Part shown: in pieces, positions 25,101-38,600 of the stretch
Position numbering within the stretch: the stretch's first letter is position 1
How the letters are laid out: every line of letters begins with the position of its first letter
Origin: Trichobilharzia regenti
Lineage: Eukaryota > Platyhelminthes > Trematoda > Strigeidida > Schistosomatidae
NCBI GenBank assembly: GCA_944472135.2
Contig: OX235266.1
Span: forward strand, 15,727,925 to 15,791,924
Length of the DNA stretch: 64,000 nt
Direction of reading: 5' to 3'
Made by a program: the position numbers and the translations under genes
Notes under the pieces: model-generated
Database searches by the model: none
Seen by the model: the letters and a program-made list of their open reading frames with translations, nothing else
What the model was told of the DNA's origin: nothing

Positions 25101-28100
25101 ACGAGCCTGTCCTCATAACCTGTGGGTCTCGAGGGTTTGGTTCCCGTAATGTGAAGGTGCTGAATGCACACTGCTAAAGAGTCCAAAGTTAGGACGAAAC
25201 AGCTGTACAGTATACTGGTCTTGTCAGAATTATTTACCGATAACTTTCCGAGCGCAATTCATTATTCATTATCATGTCAACCTTTCATACCCTCTTTCGT
25301 TTTGCTATGGTTGATTCATTGTGGTTCATTTTATACCAGTCACACATATTTCCATAGCATATATGACAATATTGTATGTAGAGTAGGTTTTACCAAAATT
25401 TCGATGAATTCATTAAATCCTGAATATATCTTGAAAATGTTAAGATACTTACGTAATATTCAAATATCCCCCCTTACCTCTTTCTTCTATTTTAAAGTTA
25501 TATACTGTACTACGCAAAGTAAAAGAAGCACATGTTTGTCAAGAACAAGGTGAAGCTCAACATTTACTCGATGATGTTGAATATTTAGTCGATGGTTTAG
25601 CCGATCGTAATCAAGTCAATACTCGTGCACTAAGGTTAGTTACTTTTATGCCTTTTTCGCTTCCTAAGAAATTAATGATTTATTGTACACTGTATCGGAG
25701 GTTGTAGAGGGTGAGGAGGGAGCGCACCTCTTCACTGTTAGTAACACCAAAGTGTCCAAAAGTAGGTCTATTTCATTGTTCCGTAATATATCCTCCTTTG
25801 AGATTGGGATTTTGTTTTGTGGTTATGTGGACTAATTTCGATGTAAATATTATTACTAAGTAATATCAGCTAGAAATCTTTCAAAACCATAGAGCAATGG
25901 ACTACAGTTTCGTCCTATCTTGGGACTCTTTATCAGTGGGCTCCGACAACCCCAATAGGTATCATAGACAGAAGACATTCAGCTTATTTTAATCCATATA
26001 TTGTAGACCATATTGCACAGTGGTTAAGACTCTCGCCGACCATGCACATGGTCCGGGGTTCGATCCCCTACCGACTCACACCTGATATCAATGGTCGACC
26101 TACAAAATTTGGGCTACCGATATCACATGCTGAAAATTCCATACTTGTACCAAAAATACAGTGTGGCATCAAGCTGTAATCAAAAAATAAAAATATTAGA
26201 CTCTGTAAAAAGATACATTTCATTGGTCTAGGATTCAAATCCCGAGGCCTCAGAATTACTAGTCCTTTGGTTTCATTTCTACCGATATCCAGATTTTTAT
26301 GCTACATTGAAGTATCACTCGCTACATCAACAACAGTCCGCCAGCCAAAAATTATCTCAGCATATTTCATTTATGTGTACCCCATTTTGTGATGTCATTG
26401 AGATTATTGCAACTCAGGGAAACTTAATTCTCTTTAGTACACAGTAATGAGAGATATTATTATTATTATTAATCCCTTTTGCTTCTGAGTGGATTATGTG
26501 GCTTCAACATCACTTCTCCAATTCATTCTGTTCCCTGCAGTCTATTTATTTTAGCTGGCTCTGCGATCGCCCATACTCTTTCATCACCTCACACAACTTC
26601 CTCCATGTTAACTTCGCATGCTGAACCTGTGTTTACTATTCGGTTTCAACTCGAAAAAAGGGGTCTTGTTGGTGTCATGTCGCCCAATGATCTTCTCAAC
26701 ATGTATCCGTGTTTTTATATCTCCATTTCTTTCGGCATATATTTGTAGGGCAATAAGTTGTTTTTGATTTGTTATCAACCTCCCTTTATGCATATCTTTT
26801 CTGGCCGATTGTTTGATCTCCACGATCGGGGCAGCTATAATAAAAGTCTGCAGTAATCTGTTAGAAATGCCTTACTTGACGCGCATGTCAGGTCTCTGAA
26901 ACATGTTGAATTACTAATTTGACATTAGCGATGAAGTTTGAATATTATTATGCGGGGGAGGCACTTGATTATGAAATCCTGTTTCAGTTTGTATATTTGT
27001 TGTAGCACATTGTGATATAGTAATGTGACTTTTACTAGACAACGTTTCCACTACAATTTATTCCTCATAAGTCATTTCAAAGTAGATCATACAAGGTTCA
27101 AAACTAAGTTCTGTTCATCTATGGTATGTCTCATTTCTTCACTTTTATTGGTATCACAGATTTCCTAATATTTACAATATTAATCCAATAACACGTGTGT
27201 GTTTGTGTGTGTGCGATGTTGATTGGATAACCAAAGTCCCATTAATCTAAGTCTGTCTGTCTGTCTCTCTCTCTCTCCACTTATCCCTATTTGTATGCTT
27301 TGTGATGGCTGAGCTTTCCTCTAGAAGACTTGTTTCGCCTAGACAGACAGAATTAGTCAGTGTGTATACAGCGAATCATCTGTGTTCTTACTAAACAACA
27401 AATGAATGAACTAACTAACGAACTAAATGTGTGATCAACTGCTTTGACCTATGCACATTGACCTCACAATCATCATGACATAATAGTTGATGACACAGTT
27501 AAATAGTTTCTTTTCTTCAAAATGCAGTCTACGACCTTTCACCCTATTAAATTGCTTGTAGATTGAAATGCTACACCACCCTTATCACAGTTTTATTAAA
27601 AACTCTGTATAGAATTTCTGAGTTATATCAACGCTACAGTAGAGGTGTTTTTACTAAGGTATCACTTGTGTTGCAGTTACTCCTAGCGTCATTTTGAAGT
27701 ATTACTATCACGAATTACTAGAAGTTAGAACTAATGGGCTGGCCATTGGATGTCGTCCCACTAGCTGAATGAAACTTCAACGAGCTTTACTTGTCAACTC
27801 AAGGACCTGGGTTCATTTCCTGGTGGTTGGTGGTGTCATGGCTGAAGGATCTCAAAGTAGGACGAAATTTTCTGTGACCAGTATTGCCTTGTTAGTTATT
27901 TAGCATCGCTTTGATACGTAGAAATTCTTTATTTCAATACTTGTATCATCCCGTAAGGTAGTACCTCGGTCGATTAAATTTCTGTTTGTCAAACCTACAT
28001 TGATAAACACTTGATGGGAGTGAAGTGTTCGTCTCCGACGTACACTTGTATGTATGATACGTATCATCTTGTCGTAGTGTTTCTTTTTTATCGAATCCGA

Positions 28101-28555
28101 CATCATTCAGTAGTAGCCCTCAGTGTTGATTTTCTAATTCATAAGTTTGACACCTATGGAAAATGTCTTTCGGCTATATGTTCTGATGGAATGCAGGCAC
28201 ATCCGCACATGACGAGTCCCAGATAGGACGAAATGCGCATCCTGGATTCCACTGCTAGTCACTATTCATTAGTTGACTTTATGTTCTTGTTTGTTGAATG
28301 CAGTGATTATTGTCTAAAGTTTTATGTCTACAGAATATTATCGGATATCCCGATCACACACACACAGTACTTGTCATATCCACAATTATATTAGACTCAA
28401 CAGAGCATATGGGGTCACAATGTCTTACCAACCATAGGTCAAAGTGTTTACAGGTCATGACGATAGATAAGAGAAAGGATAATGTGCGTTAGGGGAGTGA
28501 GGGAGGGGGCTGAGGTGAAAATCAAATTGGATTACCTCAGGTGGCAGGATCAAAG

Positions 28556-28616
<61 letters not shown>

Positions 28617-31600
28617 TTTCTAAGTCACTATTAAGATCAAGTATATGACTTGTCTCCATGATGTGGATTACGATCGGTGATGTGGAACATCTATTTCCAG
28701 GATTAATTTTATCAGGTGATTTCATTGTTCTTGCATCCACTTTGGATATGCTGTGTAGCGCCTGACCTTCAGAGATCGATGGGGCCTTCGTATGTACATG
28801 TGACCACACTTACATGTAAATTGATAATGGGCTATAACGCTATCGTTCGGATTCTATGAGGGTGTAAAGGACAACGTTTTTTGTCTCTATGAAAATGAGT
28901 TTAGCTGCCTAGTAAGAGTACTGTTGCGTGATGTTCTGAGTCCCTGTTTATCTGATTAGACTTTCATGATCATTCTCGAACCGTAAAGATGTGTAAACAT
29001 CCTTCCTAGGAGCTGATCGGATTGGTATCGCCATATGTTTGACGCTTCTGTGTAGCGTTTTATGAATTTTATAAGACAGTTAGCTAATATCTAGGAGTAT
29101 TTTACTGAAGTTACTTAATGCTTCTTCAATGGTATCGTCTGTACACAAATGTTGTTCAGACATGCCTGCGTAACTGTACTTTCTGTTTGACTTTCATCAT
29201 TGATCCAGGCAACTAAATTGTTGTAATATTCTAAAGCATTACAGAACAGAAGTTTCTGTAATACAGGGTAATACACTACAATCCTTTTTCTCATGTCCAT
29301 AATGTTGATGTCATTCATGGGGTTTTAAGCAATGAGCTTGTCACGTTTGTTTTACCGGTTCCCCTGTCGTATTGTAACGACAGAAGACAAGGGTCAGGCA
29401 GACAACAGATCATTTATTGAGAAAATCAACAGATATTTATAGATTTTTATGTACACTATTGTCAGCGGAGAAGCAGTGTCTTCTAATAGGTTGTTTTTCT
29501 GCTGAAGATTATTCTGTCATCTCTTAGTGGCCGTTTCTCAGACAGTCTGGTCCACGAATTGTACCTGCCCATGTTAAGTCTGATGTGATTGGTTGCTGAG
29601 TTCCTCAGGGTAAGGCTTTGTTCTTGTTCCTTCTCATGACCCCTATTTAGGATGTGAACAATGACGTCAATTGTTGTCTACAATTTTGTCTTACAGACAG
29701 CTCTCTCATCACAATATTAGTTATCATTCTTGAGGAAAGCGCATTGATTAATACATTACTTTATTTTATTATAGAAGAATTGATTTATGATTGAGGAGGT
29801 CTACGAATCCTTAATGCATCAAGGGTTCAATCGTAGGAAAGCTCACCGACCACGCCACACGTTATCTGAGGTTTGACTCCCGACCAACTGACTCCTACTC
29901 CTCATTTAGCTAGTAGAGTAGGTCCGATAAAGAGGAACAGCTTGGGTATGGGACTGGCTAGCAACCCTTCCACATTAAAGAAACAACAACACCACTTCTA
30001 CTGAGATTTCAGACCTCAAGCTTGTGAAACCCCAATATTCCACTCGCAACGTAACAGAATAGCAAAAATATAAAAAATCCTCGATTTCTTCAAACAGCTG
30101 TTCAGATAAGACATATTAACATATTTGTTAATTCACCCCTAATTTAATCATCAACACATTCGTTATAAATATTCTTTTTTCCGGTTAATGCATTCCAGTT
30201 AAGCATTGTTTATTGATCAATAAATATAGGTGGTTTGTTGTCATGAAAGTAATAGAAAGCTTGCTCTACAGGTCAATAATGACTTAGATCCGGCTGTGAT
30301 TATTGATACACGTTCTCATTTCACTTTCACATTAGTAATTCGTTTTACATTATTATCAAGTTTTTATTAGGATTCACGGTTGTTAGAAGGATAGATGTTT
30401 GTTTTGTTGGTGGCACTTCGTCCCACTTGAGACTTGTCAGCTGCTTGTGTAGCTCCTTCTCTCCATTGAATGGAGACATGAATCACACTGTCTAAAGCAT
30501 TTAGCTTTCAGTTAATGGGTTCTGACTTCAAATCTCTTCCCCCTCAACCAACTTCATCCCTCACACAACAAGGTGTTTCTCAGAGTCTGAACCATGAAAC
30601 ACGTCTTCGGGGAACCTAGTTCAAAGCCTTCCCAGCGAGTGATGCTATTAATAAAAACATTATAGATACGACACATAAAATTACCTCATAGTTTGTGCGA
30701 GGGTTAGGATACTAACCTGGCGTCCAGAGTGAAGCAGGTGTTTCTCGTAAAGGGTAAACCTCTGTCAAGCTTGTGACTTGAAGTCTGATTCTGGTGCAAG
30801 GCGGTAGTTGAGCAGAGTTCTCATGATTTCCGGTAACCAAAACGGATTCATACATGCCATTCAACCCCGTTCATACTCTGGATTCGATAGGCTTACAATC
30901 AAGGTTTCTCAGCTGCCCTGGATATATACCTGTATTTCCACCAGTCCGGTTGTAAGTGCCAGATGTTCACATTCTCCCTTTCACTTTTGTGACGAACATC
31001 TTTGGGGCGCATGAATGTAGTGAACGGGACTTACTTGACCATATGACGAGAGCATTTCGAACAGAAAACCGAAGTCTACTGTACCTCTGTCGTACCGGAT
31101 TGTTTATGGAGTCCAGTGAGTGTTGATGGTGCCATCCGATCTAATCTTACAGATATTTTAAAAGCAATTATCACTAAGGTTTGTTTCTTTCATTGTAAAC
31201 AACATTTATGAATATATGATGGAGAAGATTTGTAGCTCAGCTGATGGATGATTTTCACGTGGTTATATTCTCTGAGCTAGCCGGATGGTTTATTTATTTG
31301 AGAAGCTTTCATTGCCCCACCACTAGGCAACATCTTCAGCGCATACACTTCAATTTGATGAAGTGGCCTTTTACATTTCTCCATGAGTTCACTATTAGTC
31401 ATCTCTCCTGGTGGGTGGCCTTGAACGTGATTGGTTGTTTTTGTGTGTTTTCACACCCTCTAGTCTACACTTATATCGATACTGATTGTTTGCTTGATCT
31501 GAACTTTGACCCTTTGTGTATGAGATTTCTTTCTCATCGATTGATAAATTTTATCTAAGTCAGTGTGTCTATTAATTGCCGATTCACTTGAATACTAGTC

Positions 31601-32647
31601 AGGCTTCTAAAAATTCTCTAGCATTTTTGGTGTTTCGTCTGTCTAATATTTGAACGTTGGTTGTCCCAGTCGAATTGATGTCCATGGTTTTCTGTATACA
31701 GTGGTATGAGGGAGTGGATGTGTGCAAGCCATCAAAAGACATGATATCCACTCCCTCATATCACTACATACGGACAACTACGGACATCACTTCGGCTGAA
31801 AATCATCAGTAGTAATTCCATACATGGAAGGAACCTTGGAAACCACCTTACGCAGAATTCCTAACAATGCTAGCAGGAATAAAAATGGCTAACATTCAAA
31901 CCCCCCACAAACTCAATTAGAAACAAGCTTTGTAGGTTAAATGGTGGATCCTGTGGAGCCGTTAAAACAAAACAGTTTAGTTTATCTAATACCCCGCATG
32001 CAATGATTATTAGGTCAAATACATAGGTCAAAGTTGTAAAACAGGTGCAGTCAATCAGACTAGTCGAACATATAAACCTAGCGAAATCTAGATTGGTTGA
32101 ACCGAATAATAGGATAGGAAATCTAGAGAATAGTTCAGCCATAGCATCACATGCAGTCACATACAACCATACAATAGGATGGGATAGGATGACAATTTTA
32201 AAATCTAATGTCACAGGGTGCAGGGAGGGAGAGATTGATAACAGAAGCTTTGTTCATCGAATCAACTGAGGCGAATACGTGTAATAGGAATGATTCAACA
32301 CCTGTCCCAGGTATCTGGAAAATTCTACTACCCCTACGACGACAAATAGGAGAAAACAAAGAAAACTATAAAACTCAAGTTTCGAAGTCGCGTGATTATA
32401 ATTGCTGATATGATTATGAACAGCAATAAATTTTGTTCGAAACATCATCCAGTAAATAAATAATACTGTTTCACTCACTGTGTTATACATCTAATAAACA
32501 AACTAATATGGAACGACTGGAACAACCAGCGTTCAAATATTAGACAGAGGAAACACCAAGAATGGCAGAGAATTTTTAGAAGCCTACCTGATCTTCCAGT
32601 GAATCGGCAATTAATAGACACACTGATATATATATATATATATATAT

Positions 32648-32687
<40 letters not shown>

Positions 32688-35600
32688 CAGATCACATGAT
32701 CCCAACCTACCTACGCACTTCGTTGTGATTTAATAACACGTAAACAATGATTACTGTGTGATTGGTCGCATACACACACTAAGCCACCCACTCACCATGA
32801 AATCTGTACGTACCATTGATTGATTGTTTGTTGTCAGTTAGTTTATAAGACAATCCAGGTTGTTATAGGATGTGTATGTATTTATATAAATACTTCTAAA
32901 TGTTGCACATATTCACACTTGTTCAGTGAGATAATTTAATATTGGTCTAATTCATGTGTTAAAAGGTATCTAAAATAGATGGATGGATGGATAGATAGAT
33001 AGAGAGAGTTGCGCTGTTGCTCTATATGCTAATCGTCTTTATTATAATATCAAAGTTATTGGTAGTGATAGTTGTTAGTACATATCTATCTATCTATCTA
33101 TTTGAAATAATTACTGACACAGTTTTTCGTATTTATACACACGTTATACAAGTGTTATTACCTCGTTTTTATTATTGCTATTATTATTACTATGTGCTGA
33201 TTTCTCGTCATCAATCACTGTTAATTTATATATATATCTGGCTAGTGTCACTGATGCATCATCAGTACACTTGACCACCGTCTCATCGTCATTGTCGTCG
33301 TCAACGTGTCTGTCTAATCTATCTTCATTTCCTACTGGCATATATATACATTTCTCTGGTGATTGGTTCCCCTTCCCCTTGTTCGTTTTTCATTTTTGTT
33401 GCTGTTGCTCCTTATGCTTTTTTTGGCGGCTAATGTGAGATGAGATCTTCAGCGGTATGCAGCTAATGGCGGCAGATGTTGATAAAAGTCTGCTAAGAGT
33501 ACAGCAGCAGCAGATGATGATTTCCACATGAATTTCAGAGATCCTGATCGGCTTTGATACTCTGATCCGTGCCACCTATAGTTGAAACTAGATAAAATGG
33601 GAGAGAGGTGGTGACCTTGTTGAAATTTCACCTACTGTTAGTGATTGCTGCTTGTTGTAGTTGTTGTTGGCGTCGTTAGCGGGTGTTGGGTATCTTCATC
33701 ATACCCTTTCTCTTCTCTATGTTTACTTGCAGTTCTGTCTTCACTACTGGTCTGTTCCACTAACTGATTGATTTTCCTGTAGTAGATCTTCGAGTTCAAG
33801 TTGATTATGCATGAAATTTGATACTTAGATAAAGTCAAACAGTGTTGCTATGCAGTAATAGTAATAGCATTAAGTAGTACAAGAAAGAACCTAAATGATG
33901 AAATTTTTTATTTATTTATTTATTTTTGATTACAGCTTGATTCCACACTGTATTTTTGGTACAAGTATGGAATTTTCAGCGTGGATATCGGTAGCCCAAA
34001 TTTTGCAGGCCGACCATTGATATCAGGTGTGCGTCGTCGAGGGCTCGAACCCCGGACCATTTGCATGGTCGGCGAGAGTCTTAACCACTGTGCCACCGAC
34101 GCACAAAGTATCAGGTGTGCGTCGGCTGGGGATAGAAGAAGAAGAAGCGATGGTGTTAAATAATTAACTTTTGCTCCGAAGATTTCAATATAGAAAAAAA
34201 TCCCCATTTAGACATCTAGAAAACAGAAATTAGATCCTCATCTCATTCTGGCTCTGCTCTAATATATACCCATAGCATTTTTACTACAATACACAACAGT
34301 TTACCAACCAGGTAGTGGCACTGATATGTTTGTTAACAATAATTAAACAGTGTCAAAATGTCAATGGGGTGGGGGTGATAATTAACGAAGAAAATTAATG
34401 AATACACACGATTAAAAGGTAGAAATGGTTAGAATAAATTACTTTTACAAGGATAACACGTTATTAGAGATGACGTAGTCAGAAAAAATAATCAAATAAT
34501 TTAGCCAATTATAAATTTTAGAATTTTAAAGGTATAGGCGGAGGGGGTGAAGTAGTAGTCCGGTTTGTACATTCATGTAACGATAGCCAGGATAAGGAAA
34601 GTGACTGTACAAATTTCTTCTGGACACACAGGTTTGGCTTCTTCTTCTTCAGGTGGATTCCTATTGCTTCATATGTAGGTGTATGTAGAAGACGAACTCG
34701 TAGAGAAAAATTAAGATTAGTCGGAATGCGATAAATAATTTTAAATTCAGTATTAACGTCAACCTTATGCTCACTATCTACAAGCTGTGCTAAAATAGAG
34801 CTACGAATAGATCTTGTTTGTCCCTTGCTTTAACCATGATTGGTAAACTGTTGTGTATTGTAATAATAAAAATGCTTTACGTGTATATTTTTGAGTAGAG
34901 CCAGAGTGAGATGGGGATCTAATTGAAAACTAAATATTTCTTCGCTGCTCAATCTTTCTGTTTTCTAGATAACTAACTATCCTATAAACTTCATTAGGAA
35001 CACCAAAAAAGATGAAAAGCAAAACTAAAATAGTGGTGAAACTAATAATAATGATAACATAAATAAAAAAGAATATAAGCCATCTACACTTTTACCATAT
35101 AAGAAGAGACCGTACGTAGTAGGATTCCTAATGAATCAGGAATTAAGGTGACATTCAAACCTACAAATTCACTCGGCGTGGACAAGTTCTGTTAGCTATT
35201 GAGGTCCCTGTCGGCTAACCCAATTAAACAAAATAATATCATTTACAAAATACCTTGCAATCACTGTTTATTTTAGGTCAAACTAGTAGATCAGGAGTAT
35301 TGAGATTATCAGAACATAAGAATTTAGCTAAGGTTAAAATGATTCACCCCACGAAGATAAGTAATTTGAAAAACAGCACTGCATGCATTAGCACACAAAC
35401 ACACAGTAGGGTGACAGAGAGTTAAAATTTTAAAAAGTAATATAGGTAGGTGAAGAGAGAGAGATTGATTACTGAATCCTGGTTCAACGAGTAAATCTAC
35501 AGCCAACACGTGCAATAGGAATGACTCAATGCAAATGCCAGAGATATGGAAGATGTTATTACCACCAGTCAAATAATGTTATGTTAATTGACAACACTAA

Positions 35601-38600
35601 TAGTGGTTCTGAATGTACTTAATCTTCCTTTCCGTTCATGCATCTTGTATTGATTTTTTACTCAAATATCTAATCATCAATTTTTACTCATGTATATAAA
35701 CGAAGCAAGAAAGCTGTGTGAGTAGTGCCTTGATGTGATTATGCGTAGCAATAAATTGTGGCCGAAACGTGGTCATCAGTTAATATTACTGTATAACACA
35801 ACTGTTTGATTTTATCAAAATAGAATCTTATTGTTATAACTGTGGGGAATTGAATGAAGACGTTTTCACCTTATTCTGTCTGCGCCTGAACTAATCTGCC
35901 TATCTGCTTGTCGTACCTTCCGACTTAGTAAAGCACGCAAATATCAAAAGACAAAGGCTGGACTGCGACTGTGTATTGAAGTGCAACAACGATAAAGAAA
36001 GCCATGGTATTTATACATTTTACAACAATATGGACAGCTAACAGCATTTGAAATAATTTATCTTAATAGCCAATAACAAAGTGCGTGAGAGATGATAATA
36101 TACCATATGTGCGAGGTTGACAGTCAGTAACAAAATGTGTGGGAATGATAATATACCATATATGCAAGATTAAACAGTCAATACCAAAATATGTGGGATC
36201 CTATCACCTCCCCCGTAAAGAGTGTAGGACTTGCTTTTTGGATCTATTTGAAAAGGTTTCGGAGCTCTTCTTTGTCGAGTTGACCTTTGCGTGGTACTGG
36301 ATAGAGCGTGATCTGTGTGTCTGACACATAACTGTCCTTTTTCATTCGTACGATAATGCAGCAAGAATTTATCCAAAATTTCTTCTGTTGTTCCCTCCCC
36401 CTTCGCTTTTGCATAAGCACGCTTAAGGTGTCGACGAAACGTTCAGTCTGTCCATTCGATTGGGGATGATACGGGGGGCTACGAATATGCTGGATGCCAA
36501 ACAGTTTGCAGCAACCAAGTTTGTCCTGGAAGACAGAAGCGTGCTTTTGACGACGGCGTTGCAAGAGAGATTGATCAGATACATCTCCGGGAACAACGTT
36601 GTGTGGTGAAGACGAAACATTAGAGCATACTGAATTTAATGGTACATTAAAGATATGGAGCTTGTCTAACCAGTCAAGACCAAGCAAATCCAAATCATGG
36701 TAGTTTGTAACGTAACATACACCATTGAAGTGATGCTCACCAAACTGAACCTGGCAATTGATCTCACCCACAGTTTCAGTATATCTCCAGAGACATTCTT
36801 GGCGACATGCTCGGTCGGCAGAATCTGTGGGCAACCAAGTTTGCGCCACGTAGTTCGGGAAATTACGGTGATATCTGATGCCGTATCCAACTGAAGACGA
36901 ATACGTTTGCCGTTAATATCTAGTGTTATGTACTTACGTTTGCTGGCGAACTCGACTTTGGAAGTAGTGAAAACGGTCTGTACTCGAGGAGATTGTTTCG
37001 GCTTGAAACGACTACTTCTGTTCCTCACCGAAGGATTTTTCTGCGGTGTACAGTAACCCTCCTTATGTCCAAAACGGTGACAATTACGGCATTTATGTTC
37101 TTGAAAGGACAGAACTTGACAAAATGCCACGAACCACAGTGCCAGCACACTGAAGGAGGTTTAGCTGAATTTTGAGACTGACGTTCTGTGTGCTTAACGG
37201 TGATCGGAGGACTTTTCACTGTGTTAATCGAACCAAATTCAGACGACTGTCGTTTGCACTCCACCATAGCAGTATCGTGCTTCAAGTTGATTAAACGTAG
37301 GCATTCTGCTGTCACCATTTGTAAAGTCATTTTCGGGTCTTGTTCCACAGTGACAGAAGTCGAGTTCGTATGTCAGTATCTTCTGGGTTCTTCAACCCAC
37401 AAATAAAAATCAAACACTTGAACTGATCTGATGTCATTTCGTGTGGTTTGAACCTTTCACATTCCTTGTTCACTTTGCCAGCGTAAGTCACATAATCATC
37501 GGAAGGCATTTTTGTCAACTGAAAACATTGATACCGAATATTAAACATGGATGACTGTTCACCAAAGATTTGTGATAAAACGGTGACTGTCTCATCGAAT
37601 GATAACTCACGTGGGTTCTTAGGCAGAATGAAGTTAACATATCTGTTGTGCTCAACAGTACCAAGTTTTCTTAGTAACAATCGGACTTTGGCAGCATCAT
37701 CAAACATGTAGCATTCAATACGGAAAACGTCTTCGTAACGATTGAACCATGCATCAAATACGAGACCAGATATTGGGTCGTAGTTGAACTCACTGATGGA
37801 ATTTGAGATGCTTTCATATTTGTCAGAATGAGATGTTGATGGAACTTGAATGGACAGCTTCTGAGTGAGAGCTTCGATTAATTTTAGTTGAGCTGCTTCA
37901 TTCTGAACTTGCTGCTGCTGCAAGATAGATTTGAGATCGTCCAGAGAGATAGACATTGTAATTGGGTTGTAATTAACACAGTCAAAAATGTTATATAGTT
38001 GCGCTGAACAGAATAAAAACTGTCGTCGTTTGCTTGCTATAACTGCGATGAATTAAGGTAAAACCCCGTCGCCAATTGTTATAACTGCACTGAATTAAGG
38101 TAAACCCCGTCGCCAATTTGTTATAACTGTAGGGAATTGAATGAAGACGTTTTCACCTTATTCTGTCTGCGCCTGAACTAATCTGCCTATCTGCTTGTCG
38201 TACCTTCCGACTTAGTAAAGCACGCAAATATCAAAAGACAAAGGCTGGACTGTGACTGTGTATTGAAGTGCAACAACGATAAAGAAAGCCATGGTATTTA
38301 TACATTTTACAACAATATGGACAGCTAACAGCATTTGAAATAATTGATCTTAATAGCCAATAACAAAGTGCGTGAGAGATGATAATATACCATATGTGCG
38401 AGGTTGACAGTCAGTAACAAAATGTGTGGGAATGATAATATACCATATATGCAAGATTAAACAGTCAATACCAAAATATGTGGGATCCTATCACTTATCC
38501 ATCATGAAGTTATACTCTACTACAGTGTCCAAGTTTTATCCTTGGATCTTCGAGTTTATTTAACATTAGACAGACACCACCTATGAAATCTAGTTCTTCT

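Larger units (their letters stand above)
35832..38493 (-). mobile_element. Ty3/gypsy-type LTR retrotransposon, internally deleted
   Basis: 2662 bp on the minus strand: two 375 bp LTRs (TG..CA, three mismatches), a CTTAT target duplication, a primer-binding site, a polypurine tract, gag, two zinc knuckles, protease, then a jump to the end of integrase. Reverse transcriptase, RNase H and the integrase core are absent. Near-identical LTRs mean a recent insertion, so the copy probably needed proteins from another element. It lies in the 14.8 kb WAPL intron, antisense to the gene. Family is unresolved. Confidence 0.93.

Noticed and set aside
33017..33640. Overlapping ORFs near a GATA/ATT microsatellite cluster
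   Set aside because: Low-complexity translations on both strands; no splice-site support or similarity.
35730..35790. Hammerhead ribozyme in the Penelope-like copies (stem, GAAA, then ATC or GTC; also 32390-32450 and 47770-47830)
   Set aside because: A stem followed by GAAA is present, but CTGANGA is not next to the stem in any copy, so the core is not convincing.
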